This document shows positions 11,196 to 21,829 of a DNA stretch of 64,000 nt, piece after piece. Source of the stretch: Saitoella complicata NRRL Y-17804 (taxonomy: Eukaryota > Ascomycota > Saitoellomycetes > Saitoellales > Saitoellaceae). A model generated the notes under the pieces. It was given only the letters and a program-made list of their open reading frames with translations. It did no database searches and was not told where the DNA came from. Every line of letters begins with the position of its first letter. Within the stretch, counting starts at the first letter, position 1. The DNA is taken from NCBI RefSeq assembly GCF_001661265.1, contig NW_017566994.1:124001-188000 (forward strand), read 5' to 3'. The position numbers and the translations under genes were made by a program.

Positions 11196-13400
11196 ATGGC
11201 TTCAGAGATGTCCAACGGCACCCAGGATCGATACGACGACGAGGAGATTGACTTCTCCGACCTCGAGGAGAAGTTCCAGGTCCCCTTCGAGGAGGGCTTC
11301 GACACCCTTGTCCTCGTTGATGGCGCACCCGTCGTCCCCGATGAGAAGCGCGAGGTTTTGCTGAAGGTTATGAAGAAGCTTTTCTCCTCGGCCGGTAAGG
11401 TCAAGGACGATGGCATTTTCATGCCTATGGAGGAGAACTCTAAGGGCAAGCTCATGTCCAAGGGATTCATGTTTGTCGAGTACGAGACCCCAGAGCAGGC
11501 CGATGCCGCTGTCAAGGCGTTGAACGGAAGGCGCATGGACAAACAGCACACTTTGTCCGCCAACCGTTTCACCGACGTCGAGAAGTACGCCAACGTCAGC
11601 GAGGAGTACGTCGAGCCCGAGGAGGAGCCATTCGTCGAGCAGGAGCACCTTCGTTCCTGGTTGGCCGACGCCCAGGCGCGCGATCAGTGGGTTATGTACC
11701 GTGGTGACGAGGTTTCCGTCAACTGGAACCGCAAGGGAGAGCAACCAGATGTCGATGTTCAGCGTATGAACTGGACCGAGACCTACGTGCAGTGGTCGCC
11801 GCAGGGTACTTACCTCACGTCTTTCCACAGACAAGGTATTCAATTGTGGGGTGGACCGTCATGGAAGCGTATGATGCGTTTCGCTCACCCCGGTGTCAAC
11901 CTTATCGACTTCTCCCCCAACGAGCAATACCTCGTCACCTGGTCCAACGAGCCCATCACCCTCCTCCCCATCGGTCACCCCGGTCGTGCCGCCATGCCCT
12001 TCGGCCCTGAGGACGAGGGTAAGCAGGTCATTGTCTGGGATCTCAAGACTGGTGCTCTCCTCCGTTCCTTCGCCGCCCCCGCCCAAGAGAGCGACGCTGG
12101 ACCCAAGAAGATCACCTGGCCCATGTTCAAGTGGTCTTCCAGTGAGAAGTACTTTGCTCGTTTGAGCCCTGGTCAAATCTCTATCTATGAGGCCCCCGGA
12201 ATGGGTCTTTTGGACAAGAAGTCCGTCAAGGTCGATGGTATCGTCGACTTCGACTGGGCGCCTGCCATGTCCGAAGCTAACCAGAAGAACGACGAGGAGT
12301 ACCTCGGTTACTGGACTCCGGAAGTCGGTAACCAGCCCGCTCGTGTCGCGCTCATGTCCGTTCCTTCCAAGCAGACCATCCGTACCAAGAACTTGTTCAA
12401 CGTTTCCGACTGTAAGATTCACTGGCAGTCTAACGGTGACTACATGTGTGTGAAGGTCGACCGCCACACCAAGACTAAGAAGTCTACATTCTCCAACCTC
12501 GAGATCTTCCGTGTCAAGGAGAAGAACATCCCCGTCGAGGAAGTTGAGGTTAAGGACACCATCCTTAACTTCGCCTGGGAGCCCAAGGGCAGCCGTTTCG
12601 CCATCATCTCCACCTCCGACCCTAACCTTGTTAACCTCGGTCAGCCCGGTACTCCCCCTCTTCGCACCACCCTTTCTTTCTACGCCTTCGAGAAGACTAA
12701 GGCTAAGGAGCAGTTCCGTTGCGTCAAGACTGCTGACAAGAAGACCTTGAACGCTATCTTCTGGTCGCCTAAGGGTCGCTTCTTGATCGCTGCTACCATG
12801 GGTCAGTCCTCTACCTTCGACCTTGAGTTCTGGGACATGGACTTCGAGGGTGAGAACACCAACAAGGAGGAGGGATCTACTTCCAACCCTACCGTCATCG
12901 GCAACATCGAGCACTACGGTGTCACTGACATTGAGTGGGACCCTACTGGTCGGTACGTTACCACCTCCGCCTCCGCATGGCGCCACACCATTGAGAACGG
13001 CTACAAGCTCTGGGACTTCAAGGGTACCCTCCTCCGTGAGGAGCCTTTGGACCGCTTCAAGCAGCTCTTGTGGCGTCCTCGCCCTGCTACCCTCCTCTCC
13101 AAGGAGCAGCAGAAGAAGATCCGCAAGAACCTCCGTGAGTACTCTCGCATCTTCGACGAGGAGGACTTGCAGGAGCAGACGCTTGCCAACAAGGAGCTCG
13201 TTGCCCAGCGTCGCCGTCTCGTCGAGGAATGGACTGCATGGCGCGAGAAGGTTGTGGAGCAGCTCCACAGGGAGAGGACTGAGCGTGGGTTGCCCGAGGA
13301 CGATATCGTTGAGGGTAAGGAGGATGGTACTGGTGACCAGGTCGTTGAGGTAGAGATTGAGGAGGTCGTTGAGGAGACCGTTGAGGTTTTGGATTCGTAA
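11196..13400 (+). CDS. PRT1: Translation initiation factor eIF3 subunit b
   Basis: Single exon, 734 residues. An acidic start (DEEIDFSDLEEKFQVPFEEG) precedes an RRM (about residues 40-125, with GFMFVEYETPEQADAAVKAL). A nine-bladed WD-like propeller follows, then an eIF2A-type beta-propeller half, then a charged helical C-terminus containing RKNLREYSRIFDEEDLQEQT that binds other eIF3 subunits. It is the scaffold of eIF3 on the 40S ribosome. Codon use is strongly biased towards C-ending and highly used codons, typical of a highly expressed gene, and this produces long antisense open frames. The start ATG is the first in frame, and MASEMSNGTQDRYDDEE is typical of fungal Prt1. Confidence 0.96.
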   Translation: MASEMSNGTQDRYDDEEIDFSDLEEKFQVPFEEGFDTLVLVDGAPVVPDEKREVLLKVMKKLFSSAGKVKDDGIFMPMEENSKGKLMSKGFMFVEYETPEQADAAVKALNGRRMDKQHTLSANRFTDVEKYANVSEEYVEPEEEPFVEQEHLRSWLADAQARDQWVMYRGDEVSVNWNRKGEQPDVDVQRMNWTETYVQWSPQGTYLTSFHRQGIQLWGGPSWKRMMRFAHPGVNLIDFSPNEQYLVTWSNEPITLLPIGHPGRAAMPFGPEDEGKQVIVWDLKTGALLRSFAAPAQESDAGPKKITWPMFKWSSSEKYFARLSPGQISIYEAPGMGLLDKKSVKVDGIVDFDWAPAMSEANQKNDEEYLGYWTPEVGNQPARVALMSVPSKQTIRTKNLFNVSDCKIHWQSNGDYMCVKVDRHTKTKKSTFSNLEIFRVKEKNIPVEEVEVKDTILNFAWEPKGSRFAIISTSDPNLVNLGQPGTPPLRTTLSFYAFEKTKAKEQFRCVKTADKKTLNAIFWSPKGRFLIAATMGQSSTFDLEFWDMDFEGENTNKEEGSTSNPTVIGNIEHYGVTDIEWDPTGRYVTTSASAWRHTIENGYKLWDFKGTLLREEPLDRFKQLLWRPRPATLLSKEQQKKIRKNLREYSRIFDEEDLQEQTLANKELVAQRRRLVEEWTAWREKVVEQLHRERTERGLPEDDIVEGKEDGTGDQVVEVEIEEVVEETVEVLDS

Positions 13401-13712
13401 ATCTAGCATCTTGTATGAGATAGATGGGGAGCGTGGCATCTGTGATGCATGAGCAAAATCATATACCTTTTCCATCACCTTTCATGAGCCCCCGCAAAAG
13501 TTATCTACGCTTGATCCAATGTACGGCGCCTCACAGCTACAGGTTTCTCAGGGTCCAACCGTTCGTTCACATGCGCGAAGATGCATGCATGATGTTGAGC
13601 GTCACCTCAATTTCGGCCCATTGTAAACAAAACCTTATCCAGCCGTAACAGGAGCCCGTCGCCCAGCCAGGACATCCAGTGAACGACACGATCAGCGAAA
13701 GGACAGTGCATC
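13401..13712. other. Intergenic, eIF3b to RCY1
   Basis: Contains the 3' end of eIF3b and the promoter and leader of the F-box/Sec10 gene. No further gene or repeat seen. Confidence 0.5.
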
Positions 13713-16313
13713 ATGGCGAGCAAGTGGGAGGTCGTCGCGTTGCAGGGCACTAGCTCCAACATGACCCTACGACCCACAGTACTGCCAGCCGAGATCCTGA
13801 GCGGCATCGTCGATTACCTTCCTGTTCCGGATCTGGCAGCTGTTGCTCAAGTGAACAAGCAACTGCGGGAAATGGTCTATGATGATACTCGGTGGGGGGC
13901 CAGACTGCGACAAATGGAGGTTTGGGATGAGAAGGAAGCAAAGCGGAAAACCTTGGATGCGCTGGAGCAGACGGAGATCGCTAGGAAACGAATTGAGGCA
14001 GAAAGACAGCTGGGAAGGAAGACAGGCAGTGTTACCTTATTTGATGCGACGATTGCCGTGACAGACGACAAAGAACGTGAACTCGATGTTGCAGGTCCTG
14101 CTGCACCAAAGCCAACAATGATCGACCCGTCTTCCTACCTTAGGGTATTTGAGGGCGTTAGATCTGTGCGAGGCTATGCCCGAGTGGAGTTTGCTAGGAT
14201 CTACGAAGCGTTGGCACCTTTGTACAATGACCTCGCGAACGCGAGTGATCATACCGAGCCTCTGGTGTTTCGCATGTTTCGGACACCAGAAGAACAGGCT
14301 ATGATGATAAACATTCTTCAGAAATTCGGAAGGTCGAGATCTGTCCGTGATTGGAGTAAGAAGGAGACAAAGATCGCAGCTATGATCGACTTGTTCGAGA
14401 GTGCAGCACTTCAAGAATTCGAGGGAGGTTATGACGCTCGGGATGTCGACGGACGAATGCAACGATACGCAAACGTGTTAACAGAGCTGAACGGAGGCGC
14501 ATCTTGTGTGCAGTTGTTCATTCAGAAGAATCCACTAATGTACGAGATACCTGAGACCCCAGCAGACTGCTTTATGGGGGAATTACTCAACCTGGAACCA
14601 ATGTCATTGTTTATCACGCGGCTCATCAACGAGCTCAACGTCCAATCAGACGTCGTGAACAGAACATTCCCAGAGTCTCTTAATGTCATGCTTACGTTTG
14701 CTGAGCGGGTAATCCAAGATGTGGTCGCTGACTATACTGCAAGGTTGATTGAAGAAGCGCACCAGAAGGATACAGAAACATTCTTGAAGGCTGTGTGTGG
14801 CAGTTTCCAACAGTGTTTACGGATTCCTGCATCTCTTACGGAAACCAAGGGCTCAAAAGGCACGCTGAAGGAGGATACTGAAAAAGCAATCAAGACAATG
14901 TTTGAAGTGCACGTTGATTTGTATCTCGTCGAGGAGTTGAACTTTGTACGGAGCAAATGCGAAGCTGAAGTGGAATCGTGGGAGAGGAAGGTGGCGGAGG
15001 ATGCAGAAGCACATGAGTCTATGCTACTGAGTGGTGTCAGCAGAGCAGAAGACAAGAAGAACTTCTTGACGTCTTTCAAGAAGGTTCTCCTGATGCCTGT
15101 GTCAGTGATTCCGTTTCCGAGTACAACAGCCAAGGTAACGCCTACGACTACTGCTCGACCGTCTGATGAGTTGTCGCCAGCAGCCCAGACGGCTCAGGCT
15201 AGTGCTGCTATTTCGCGGACGGGCACACCAACCCCAGCAACATTGCCTACGACAGAGCTTGCTGCCCAATCTGCTATTCTAAGTGCTCGTTTGGAAGGTA
15301 TCCGTGGACTCTTCAGTTTGGAAGTAGCATTGCAGCTCCTTCATCTCTGTAAATCAAGTCTCGAACGAGCCGAGCCCTTCCTGAGCATGGGTGGTCAATT
15401 GTCAGAAGAAGTGAGGGAACAGTGTGAGGCAATCTTTGTCACCCTTATTCAACACCTTGGCAAGAGACACATTAAGAACGGATTTGACCAGGCTGTTGAG
15501 CATTTGTCTCGATACCAGCCTAGTCAAGGATCTGACGTCGGGACGTCCGTCGAACCTCTAGTTATCTTCTTGGAACTGGTTCACGTCGGTGATCTTATCC
15601 AACAGATGGTGGATGTCTTCTTCGAGCAGGAGATGGCCCGCTTGGTGGATCGCAATGACTTCCTGAATCCGGCCGTAAAGGAGAAGAAGAGGTTCGAGCA
15701 GCTTATCGATGAACGTGTGGCAGCTGGGTTGAACAAGGGTATCGACGTCTTGATGAATCAAGTGGAATATATCCTGCATGAGCGTCAGTCGCGGAGAGAC
15801 TACAACCCCTTGCCAGCCTCCGTGACGGGCGAACGAGACCCGGGTCTTGGACCAACACGTGCGGCTACAGAAGCAGTTGAGTGTCTCACAACCCATACCA
15901 AGCTGCTGGTCGGTTCAACAGATAAAAGCGTGCTTGATGTGTTCTTCCAAGAGGTCGGTGTCCGCTTGTTCGGTTCGCTTTGCAAGCATTTGAAGAAGCA
16001 AACCGTAAATGTCGAAGGAGGCATTAAGCTAATCAGCGACCTAAACCATTACCATGCATTTGCAACATCACTACGACAAAAGGTGATCATGCCCTATTTT
16101 ACAGCACTGAAGGAGTTGGGACACGTCTTCATCATCGGGATTTCGGATGCGAAAGCCATAGGCGCGCTTTGTTCCGATGTGGCAAGGTATGGAGGCGTAT
16201 TCCGTGCCGAGGAAGTTTATGAGTTTGTCCAGTGTCGGGCGGACTGGCTGAAGGTGAAGCGTGATGTGGACAAGATCTTGTTTGGAGCGATGAATGATTG
16301 CTGCGTGCAGTGA
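13713..16313 (+). CDS. RCY1: F-box and Sec10-like endocytic recycling protein (recyclin)
   Basis: Single exon of 866 residues. Near residues 23-60 lies an F-box (LPAEILSGIVDYLPVPDLAA...VNKQLREMVYDDTRW). The rest is a long helical tether-like region of the exocyst Sec10 type, with a low-complexity Thr/Ala/Pro linker near residues 480-515 between the two halves. Yeast Rcy1 and fission yeast Pof6 have this architecture. They act with Skp1 in endosome-to-Golgi or plasma-membrane recycling and septum separation, apparently outside a classical SCF ligase. The length matches the family. It is convergent with the NF-X1 gene, with about 200 bp between stops. Confidence 0.9.
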   Translation: MASKWEVVALQGTSSNMTLRPTVLPAEILSGIVDYLPVPDLAAVAQVNKQLREMVYDDTRWGARLRQMEVWDEKEAKRKTLDALEQTEIARKRIEAERQLGRKTGSVTLFDATIAVTDDKERELDVAGPAAPKPTMIDPSSYLRVFEGVRSVRGYARVEFARIYEALAPLYNDLANASDHTEPLVFRMFRTPEEQAMMINILQKFGRSRSVRDWSKKETKIAAMIDLFESAALQEFEGGYDARDVDGRMQRYANVLTELNGGASCVQLFIQKNPLMYEIPETPADCFMGELLNLEPMSLFITRLINELNVQSDVVNRTFPESLNVMLTFAERVIQDVVADYTARLIEEAHQKDTETFLKAVCGSFQQCLRIPASLTETKGSKGTLKEDTEKAIKTMFEVHVDLYLVEELNFVRSKCEAEVESWERKVAEDAEAHESMLLSGVSRAEDKKNFLTSFKKVLLMPVSVIPFPSTTAKVTPTTTARPSDELSPAAQTAQASAAISRTGTPTPATLPTTELAAQSAILSARLEGIRGLFSLEVALQLLHLCKSSLERAEPFLSMGGQLSEEVREQCEAIFVTLIQHLGKRHIKNGFDQAVEHLSRYQPSQGSDVGTSVEPLVIFLELVHVGDLIQQMVDVFFEQEMARLVDRNDFLNPAVKEKKRFEQLIDERVAAGLNKGIDVLMNQVEYILHERQSRRDYNPLPASVTGERDPGLGPTRAATEAVECLTTHTKLLVGSTDKSVLDVFFQEVGVRLFGSLCKHLKKQTVNVEGGIKLISDLNHYHAFATSLRQKVIMPYFTALKELGHVFIIGISDAKAIGALCSDVARYGGVFRAEEVYEFVQCRADWLKVKRDVDKILFGAMNDCCVQ

Positions 16314-16514
16314 GGATGCCAGCATTACAAAAGTGAGGAAACTGGACGATCATCTTGGATTTGCGGGCGTTCTTTTGAGTTTCCATATACCACAAGCAGG
16401 AAGATTGAGCAATAGACCTGAAGTCATCTTGGACTTTTGCTAAAGAACCAGACTATGTCAGATCATCCAGTGATTCTTGACTTTATTGCCACCCAGAGGT
16501 GTAACCTATGCTAA

Positions 16515-19500
16515 TTAATCTAATCTATCCAAAAACTCACGCTCCTCTTCTGGGCTGATTAGTTCCTCAGGGTCAATCATCGCTTGCCAATCATCTAGAA
16601 CTGGCTCGTTCGCAACAGGCTTCACTTCGGGTACCTCCACGGGCTTCCTCCATGAACTAGCAGAAGCTCTTTGCTCAGGCGGACCGGCCAGGTTCAGCAT
16701 ACTGAAGGCATTTGCTATGGATGTCGTCGCAGGAGTAAGCTTCTTCCCCCAGGCACCCGCTCCCGAAGCGCCAGCAACCTTGGTGGACTCGCGGTAGGAC
16801 ACCTTACCATCCCTGCCAATCCAACAAAGTTCAGCAAACATCGCAATACCAGTAGAAGCAACGACTCGCTTCAGTGACGGTTTGATAGACGCGAGAGCAA
16901 CCTCCACCTCGATCACCGACAGCGAAGAGGGGAGAGGCTCGAGCAGCACATCCTCATCAGTCACCCACTTGATCGAGAACTTCAGTGGGCTCGGTCCCAA
17001 AGCGGGTTCAAGAACCCTCGCAAGCTCTGCCTGTTCTGTACCAATGCGGACAGCTTCCAGATAGAAGGCATTGTAAGCCTTCGATGTCGTCTTCGTCTGC
17101 ATCTGCTGCAAGCCAGAAGGCGTCGCCGCACCAGAGTTCGTACGAGATGTCGCAGCCTGAGCAAGAGTGGTCAGAGGAACGATGGTGTTGGACGTCCTCG
17201 TAACGACAACGTTGCGGAATGGATCTGGATCCTGACTTTGTGAAGTCATTCCATACGCTTCGGCCATGGCATGTACAAAGCCTCGCTGAGCACGCTTCAT
17301 TGGCTTGAAGGATAACATCTTTTTGTCTCCAGCCACGAATGTCTTGAGAGAATTCTCGATGGAAGTCGCCCACAGCTTGTTGGTCCTATAGTATTCCAGG
17401 ATGTCATCCGTGTAAACGGAAAGCGCGACTTCAGAAGTCTTGTCGCCGTCAACACCGAGCGCTTCGGCCATTCGCTTATTGCGTTGCAGTTTGTCGCATT
17501 TTTCGGTACACGGCAGCTCCTTCTTGCCGGTCGTCTCCGTCTTAGTACTGGCCCCACAGACAACCTCCTGTCTCACAGTACCACAAGCACACGTAGTAAC
17601 AACCCTCGCCTTACATCTATGCTTCTCATCCTCCGGGCATGCAAACGGACTATGACACTGCTCGCCACACGGGTGCCCACAAGTCTTCCTGGGCTTTCCA
17701 CAAACCTGCGTGCACTCCGTCTCGCACTCACCAGCATGACAAAGCTTTCTGCACCGGTGACCACCACACTTCAGGAGCTTACCACAAATCTCACCACAAC
17801 TTGCTTCCTCCTTCCAGCAAGGTACGTTCTTCACCATCTTCTTCTGGCAGAGACATCGCTTCTCAGTCAGGTATGGACACCTAGGACACTTCTCCTCATC
17901 AGGATGACAATTATGCGGAACGGATGGATGCCCACACGCCTTCCGTCTCTTACACGGATGCGGACACGGTGGTAACTTGTATCCACAAGGCAATGGCGGC
18001 ATAATTCTCGTCCGTCCACAATGACACACTAACTCCTCGAAACTTGCCTCAAGACACGAAGGACAATACGAAGGATGACACAACAACTGGCACGTGTGGT
18101 TTCCACACTGGAGCTGCTTACCACACGTCAGTGTACAAACATGTTCGGCCTCGACATCCTCGTAATCACGAGCCAGACGTGCGGCAGCGCGACCCATGCC
18201 TTTACGGGCTGCGATACGCTTCTCGGCCTTGGGTGCGCCTGCACAGCACTTCTGGGAACATTCGTGTTTGCCGCAGGAGCGGAGTGCGTGACAGGTACGC
18301 TCGCAACGGGGCTCGAAGCCTTCGGCGATCTCCTGACAATTCGTCTCGGTCATGGAGGAGCCACAGCGACAAGGCAGCTCGATGGATTTCTTGCAGACGG
18401 GGTGTTCACCGTGGTGACAGCGGGCTTCGCAGGTATGGCCACACTCGAGCAACGCATTGCACTGCTTGCGACACGTCGGGATCGGGTCTGTGCACCTGGT
18501 CCTCGGGGCATCCTCCAGGTCCTCGAGCTTGGTTTGGCCACATGGACACGAATCAACCACTTCCGGAGACTGCGGACACTTTGCCACCTCCTCATCCAAC
18601 GGATGACACGCCTTCTGACACTTGTGAACCCCACAATCAAAAGCCCTCTCACACGCATTTTGACACTCCCACTTCCCACACCACTCCTCCCCATCCTTCC
18701 TACTTGTCCGATCATCCAAGCGCTCACCACAAGCAACCCCCTTCACTTCTTTCCCACAATAACACATCTCCTCACTAACCGCCGTACAGCTTCCACACAG
18801 CCCCTCATGACAGTCCCTCTCACACTCATGTTCCCCACACGCCATCAACTCCCCACACCTCTCACCACAGCCATACCCCTTCTCATAATCCGTATCAACA
18901 CACCTAACCTGCTTCGTATGTTTTCCACAGAAACAAGTCTGTACGGGTCCCATAGCCGTACACGGCGGACATGGACCCGCATGACATGGGAGCGTACACG
19001 CGTGTGGACACCCATCACTCCTCCCCCGGCCACAAATCTCTCCACATGAATGCGGTGTCAAAAACCTATCCACAACCGGGTTCTCAACCTTCCCACACCA
19101 ACACTTGTACTGTTTTGGTACTTCTGCGCGGCCGTACGTTTGCTGACACCCCGGACACCTCCAATTCTCCTTCGCCTCCGTAGTTCCCTCCTTCATCTCC
19201 AACGAACTCTTCGCCCATTTCGTGATACACTTGAGATGGAATACAGCCCAGCACGAGCCCGTACATGACCAGGTTTGCTGACTCAACCTGATATTGTCAA
19301 GGCAGAACATACATTCGTGGCATTCTCTCTTCAGACCTTCGTGTAGACGTGTCATCAAATCGGTAGACTCGGTTAATTCAACCTTTGCTTCGTTTGACAT
19401 CGCCGGTACTGAGCGGTTATGCGTATGCGGTCTCGCCCGTTGCCCGAACTCGACCTGAGAGGGAACAAATGCCGGTGCCATGGGCTGAAGACTCCTGGGA

Positions 19501-19964
19501 CCATTGGTTGGTGCACCTGCTTCGCCCGACAGCTGACCAGAAAAGACATGTTGGCGTCGTCCTGGCATAGGCTGTCTCGGTCGTGGTTGTTGCGCTTGTT
19601 GCTGAACAGGAGGCGCCGCAGATCCCTCCGCTGGTGCCTCACCCTCCGCAGCCGCCGCCTGCACACCCTTCGCCCTCCTGTTCCTATTTCTCGGCCTCTT
19701 CGGCTTCGTAGATGCTGCTTCTCCATTTACCTCCACATCCTCGATCGCATTCTCGCCAGCATTCTCCTTCGGCTGGCGCTGCCGAGGCGGTCTTCGCTGC
19801 TGTTGAGGCTGCTCGCCACCGGCTGGTTGCTGCTCTTGCGCATCGCCGTTTTGCTCATTGGCGGGCTTGTTGCGACGTGGGCCTCGTCTCTTATTTCTGG
19901 GAGCTGGTGTCTGCGATGGAGGTGGACCATTGGGTAGTGACTGAGTGGCAACAGAAGAGTCCAT
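16515..19964 (-). CDS. FAP1: NF-X1-type zinc finger protein FAP1
   Basis: Single exon, about 1,149 residues from the ATG encoding MDSSVATQSLPNGPP. The frame stays open about 80 codons further upstream, but that part is not family-like. A basic Gln/Pro-rich N-terminus (nuclear-type) leads into an atypical RING/PHD (CHECMFCLDNIRLSQQ, then CPGCQQTYG) near residues 215-275. Seven or more NF-X1 fingers of the CGxHxCxxxCHxGxCxxC type follow. An R3H-like segment near residues 930-1010 contains VAGDKKMLSFKPMKRAQRGF. Yeast Fap1 binds FKBP12 (Fpr1) and confers rapamycin resistance; NF-X1 proteins can also act as E3 ligases or transcription regulators. The C-terminus ends SPEEEREFLDRLD, typical of the fungal family. 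Confidence 0.92.
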   Translation of the reverse strand: MDSSVATQSLPNGPPPSQTPAPRNKRRGPRRNKPANEQNGDAQEQQPAGGEQPQQQRRPPRQRQPKENAGENAIEDVEVNGEAASTKPKRPRNRNRRAKGVQAAAAEGEAPAEGSAAPPVQQQAQQPRPRQPMPGRRQHVFSGQLSGEAGAPTNGPRSLQPMAPAFVPSQVEFGQRARPHTHNRSVPAMSNEAKVELTESTDLMTRLHEGLKRECHECMFCLDNIRLSQQTWSCTGSCWAVFHLKCITKWAKSSLEMKEGTTEAKENWRCPGCQQTYGRAEVPKQYKCWCGKVENPVVDRFLTPHSCGEICGRGRSDGCPHACTLPCHAGPCPPCTAMGPVQTCFCGKHTKQVRCVDTDYEKGYGCGERCGELMACGEHECERDCHEGLCGSCTAVSEEMCYCGKEVKGVACGERLDDRTSRKDGEEWCGKWECQNACERAFDCGVHKCQKACHPLDEEVAKCPQSPEVVDSCPCGQTKLEDLEDAPRTRCTDPIPTCRKQCNALLECGHTCEARCHHGEHPVCKKSIELPCRCGSSMTETNCQEIAEGFEPRCERTCHALRSCGKHECSQKCCAGAPKAEKRIAARKGMGRAAARLARDYEDVEAEHVCTLTCGKQLQCGNHTCQLLCHPSYCPSCLEASFEELVCHCGRTRIMPPLPCGYKLPPCPHPCKRRKACGHPSVPHNCHPDEEKCPRCPYLTEKRCLCQKKMVKNVPCWKEEASCGEICGKLLKCGGHRCRKLCHAGECETECTQVCGKPRKTCGHPCGEQCHSPFACPEDEKHRCKARVVTTCACGTVRQEVVCGASTKTETTGKKELPCTEKCDKLQRNKRMAEALGVDGDKTSEVALSVYTDDILEYYRTNKLWATSIENSLKTFVAGDKKMLSFKPMKRAQRGFVHAMAEAYGMTSQSQDPDPFRNVVVTRTSNTIVPLTTLAQAATSRTNSGAATPSGLQQMQTKTTSKAYNAFYLEAVRIGTEQAELARVLEPALGPSPLKFSIKWVTDEDVLLEPLPSSLSVIEVEVALASIKPSLKRVVASTGIAMFAELCWIGRDGKVSYRESTKVAGASGAGAWGKKLTPATTSIANAFSMLNLAGPPEQRASASSWRKPVEVPEVKPVANEPVLDDWQAMIDPEELISPEEEREFLDRLD

Positions 19965-20134
19965 TGCACTGATTGAATGCTGTTGATGCAATGGTATCAC
20001 TGGAATGAATGCTACTCCTTGACCAAAGATTGCCTCTTGGTGTTTTTGCCTCTTGGTGGCAAGTTCGCCAAAATACACACTCGACTGCAACCCGCGTCTG
20101 CAGGAACACGCGATCACCAGGATGACTTGAACTA

Positions 20135-21161
20135 TTACATCTCCTCCTTCTCCCGCTCGCAATCCAGCCAATCCACAATCGCCTGGAAGTATCCCGCCTG
20201 CAAACACGTATCATTATGCGTACCACCTCCAAACACCTTCCATGTTCTCTTTGGGCATTTAGTTGCTGCGTCGTACAGACCTCGGAAGTTCTCAGGCGGG
20301 ATGAGTTCGTCGCGGGCGCCGGCGAGGAAGAGCATTGGTACGTTTTCGATCTTTGCGATGCACTTTTCCGAGTCCCAGATTTGGTGGCAGAGGAGGCTGA
20401 AGGGGGCTGCGATGGGCATGACGCTCGGAATCAAACTGGGAATGCTCTGTATACCCACGTTAGCATCTTGTACCCCAAAAAAAGGTGGCGATGTGGTGGT
20501 ACCTTGAAAGTGTTCTCAATAACCAAACCCCTGAACTTCTTCTCATACGTCGCAACGGTGTGAATCGCCACCGCCCCACCGATACTCTGTCCATACGCAA
20601 TCAACGGCGTCTTACTCAACACCGGGTGCTGGAGTACGTAGTCCAGCATTACCTGTGCATCAATCTTGATTCCTTTCTCCGAGGGGGTTCCTGTGCTTAG
20701 GCCATAGCCACGATAGGACAGCATAACGACATTACATCCCATGCGACCCCAGAACACTTTCGCGATGGGTAAGCGATGTCCGACGTTCCCCGCATTTGCG
20801 TGGAAAAGCAAGACAGTATTTCTCTTCTCCGGTGCCTTTTCCTGCAAAATCACGTACGCCCTAATCTTCTCCTTGTCGGGTGTGTCAAGGACGATCTCCT
20901 CCCAGCAGGAGGAGGGGAAGTCAAAGTCCGAAGGGTTAGGAACGTTAGTGCGAGAGCCAGCGGGCATAGACGCAGGGTAGATGATGGAGTTCTGGAAGGT
21001 GTACAACAAGGCTCCCGTAATGGCCAGAGCTACCGAGAAGCATTAGCACCCGCTGCACTGCACTCCTTGAACGACAGAAGAGACATACTCGTGGCACCAA
21101 TAGCCAGAGCCCACTTCGCCGTCGCCCGCACAACAGGGAGAACAGGCACGATATACTCCAT
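20135..21161 (-). CDS. Bem46/ABHD13-like membrane alpha/beta hydrolase
   Basis: Three exons (21089-21161, 20503-21029, 20135-20446) give about 303 residues. An N-terminal hydrophobic anchor (residues about 3-40, crossing intron 1) precedes LYTFQNSIIYPASMPAGSR, as in Bem46/ABHD13. The hydrolase core has the oxyanion strand LLFHANAGN, the nucleophile elbow AYGQSIGGAVAI (Ser), an acid in LAGARDELIPPENF (Asp) and the catalytic His in FGGGTHNDT. Fission yeast Bem46 and Neurospora BEM46 are ER or plasma-membrane proteins linked to polarity and hyphal growth from ascospores; no substrate is known. It lies 170 bp downstream of FAP1 on the same strand and is divergent from the small gene at 21284. Confidence 0.9.
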
Positions 21162-21283
21162 CGTGAAGCACGTCGATTCTAGCTGTTCTATTTTTAGCGA
21201 CGTCCGCTGCACGAATCGCAGGTCCCGCGTCGGCGCCAGGTACAGCACCACCGTACACCCTCCCTCGAACCACACCCGCGGCA

Positions 21284-21657
21284 ATGATCGCAGCGAGAGC
21301 AGTCAGGAGAGGCTCCCCAAATGTATGCAGACGCCTGAACTCCACAGGCCAACCATCTACATGGCCACCACCACAAAAACTGGTACTATCCCTCCCTCCT
21401 TGTCCTCCCACTCCTTCCGCTCCCTTGCTAATCTGTTGACATAGGGCTTCCGCAAAACCTACGGCCGTGCCCTCGGAAAGGTTCTCCTAATGACTTACGG
21501 AACGTACCAAGGCCTTCAATATCTATGGTGGAACCTCGACCTCGACGAGGTACGGAAAGAGAAGCAGGCGGTGATTGTGAGGTTAGAGGATGAGGTTGAG
21601 AGGGTTAGTGGGGTGAGTGATCTGCCAAGGTTAAAGTTGGAGGAGAGGAAGTGGTGA
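21284..21657 (+). CDS. Small putative mitochondrial protein, unknown function
   Basis: Two exons, 21284-21382 and 21445-21657, separated by a 62-bp intron (GTACTA...GCTAATCTGTTGACATAG), give 103 residues. The N-terminus (MIAARAVRRGSPNVCRRLN) is Arg-rich and lacks acidic residues, like a mitochondrial targeting peptide. The body carries a GKVLLMTYGTYQGLQYLWW hydrophobic segment that may span a membrane. A charged helical tail (DEVRKEKQAVIVRLEDEVE) follows, likely coiled coil. I do not recognise the family. Precise splicing in phase 0 and a presequence-plus-anchor layout argue that it is real. It is divergent from the Bem46-like gene (122 bp) and convergent with the next gene. Confidence 0.6.
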
Positions 21658-21829
21658 TGAGTAAGGGAGGGTTGGACGGGTGTATGACGATCAATGACGA
21701 CAGCAAGAGGAGCATGTGTACGAATATAGACATTGCATTCGAAGAATAACAGCAATAATTCCCATCATTCAATTCAACCTCGGGGAGAGAGCATGGCTGG
21801 AGGGTCAGCATGAAACCCCGATGGAGCAT

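Noticed and set aside
11859-13478. 539-codon open frame antisense to eIF3b
   Set aside because: It is a shadow created by strong codon bias of eIF3b. The translation is Leu/Val/Gly-rich with no family resemblance.
18044-19049. Long plus-strand frames (244 and 324 codons) across FAP1
   Set aside because: They lie opposite the Cys-rich finger array, whose regular codons keep the other strand open. The finger motifs are clearly the real coding sense.
20776-21444. 222-codon plus-strand frame overlapping the Bem46-like gene
   Set aside because: It runs antisense across well-supported exons. Only the separate exons from 21284 onward, in another phase, look real.
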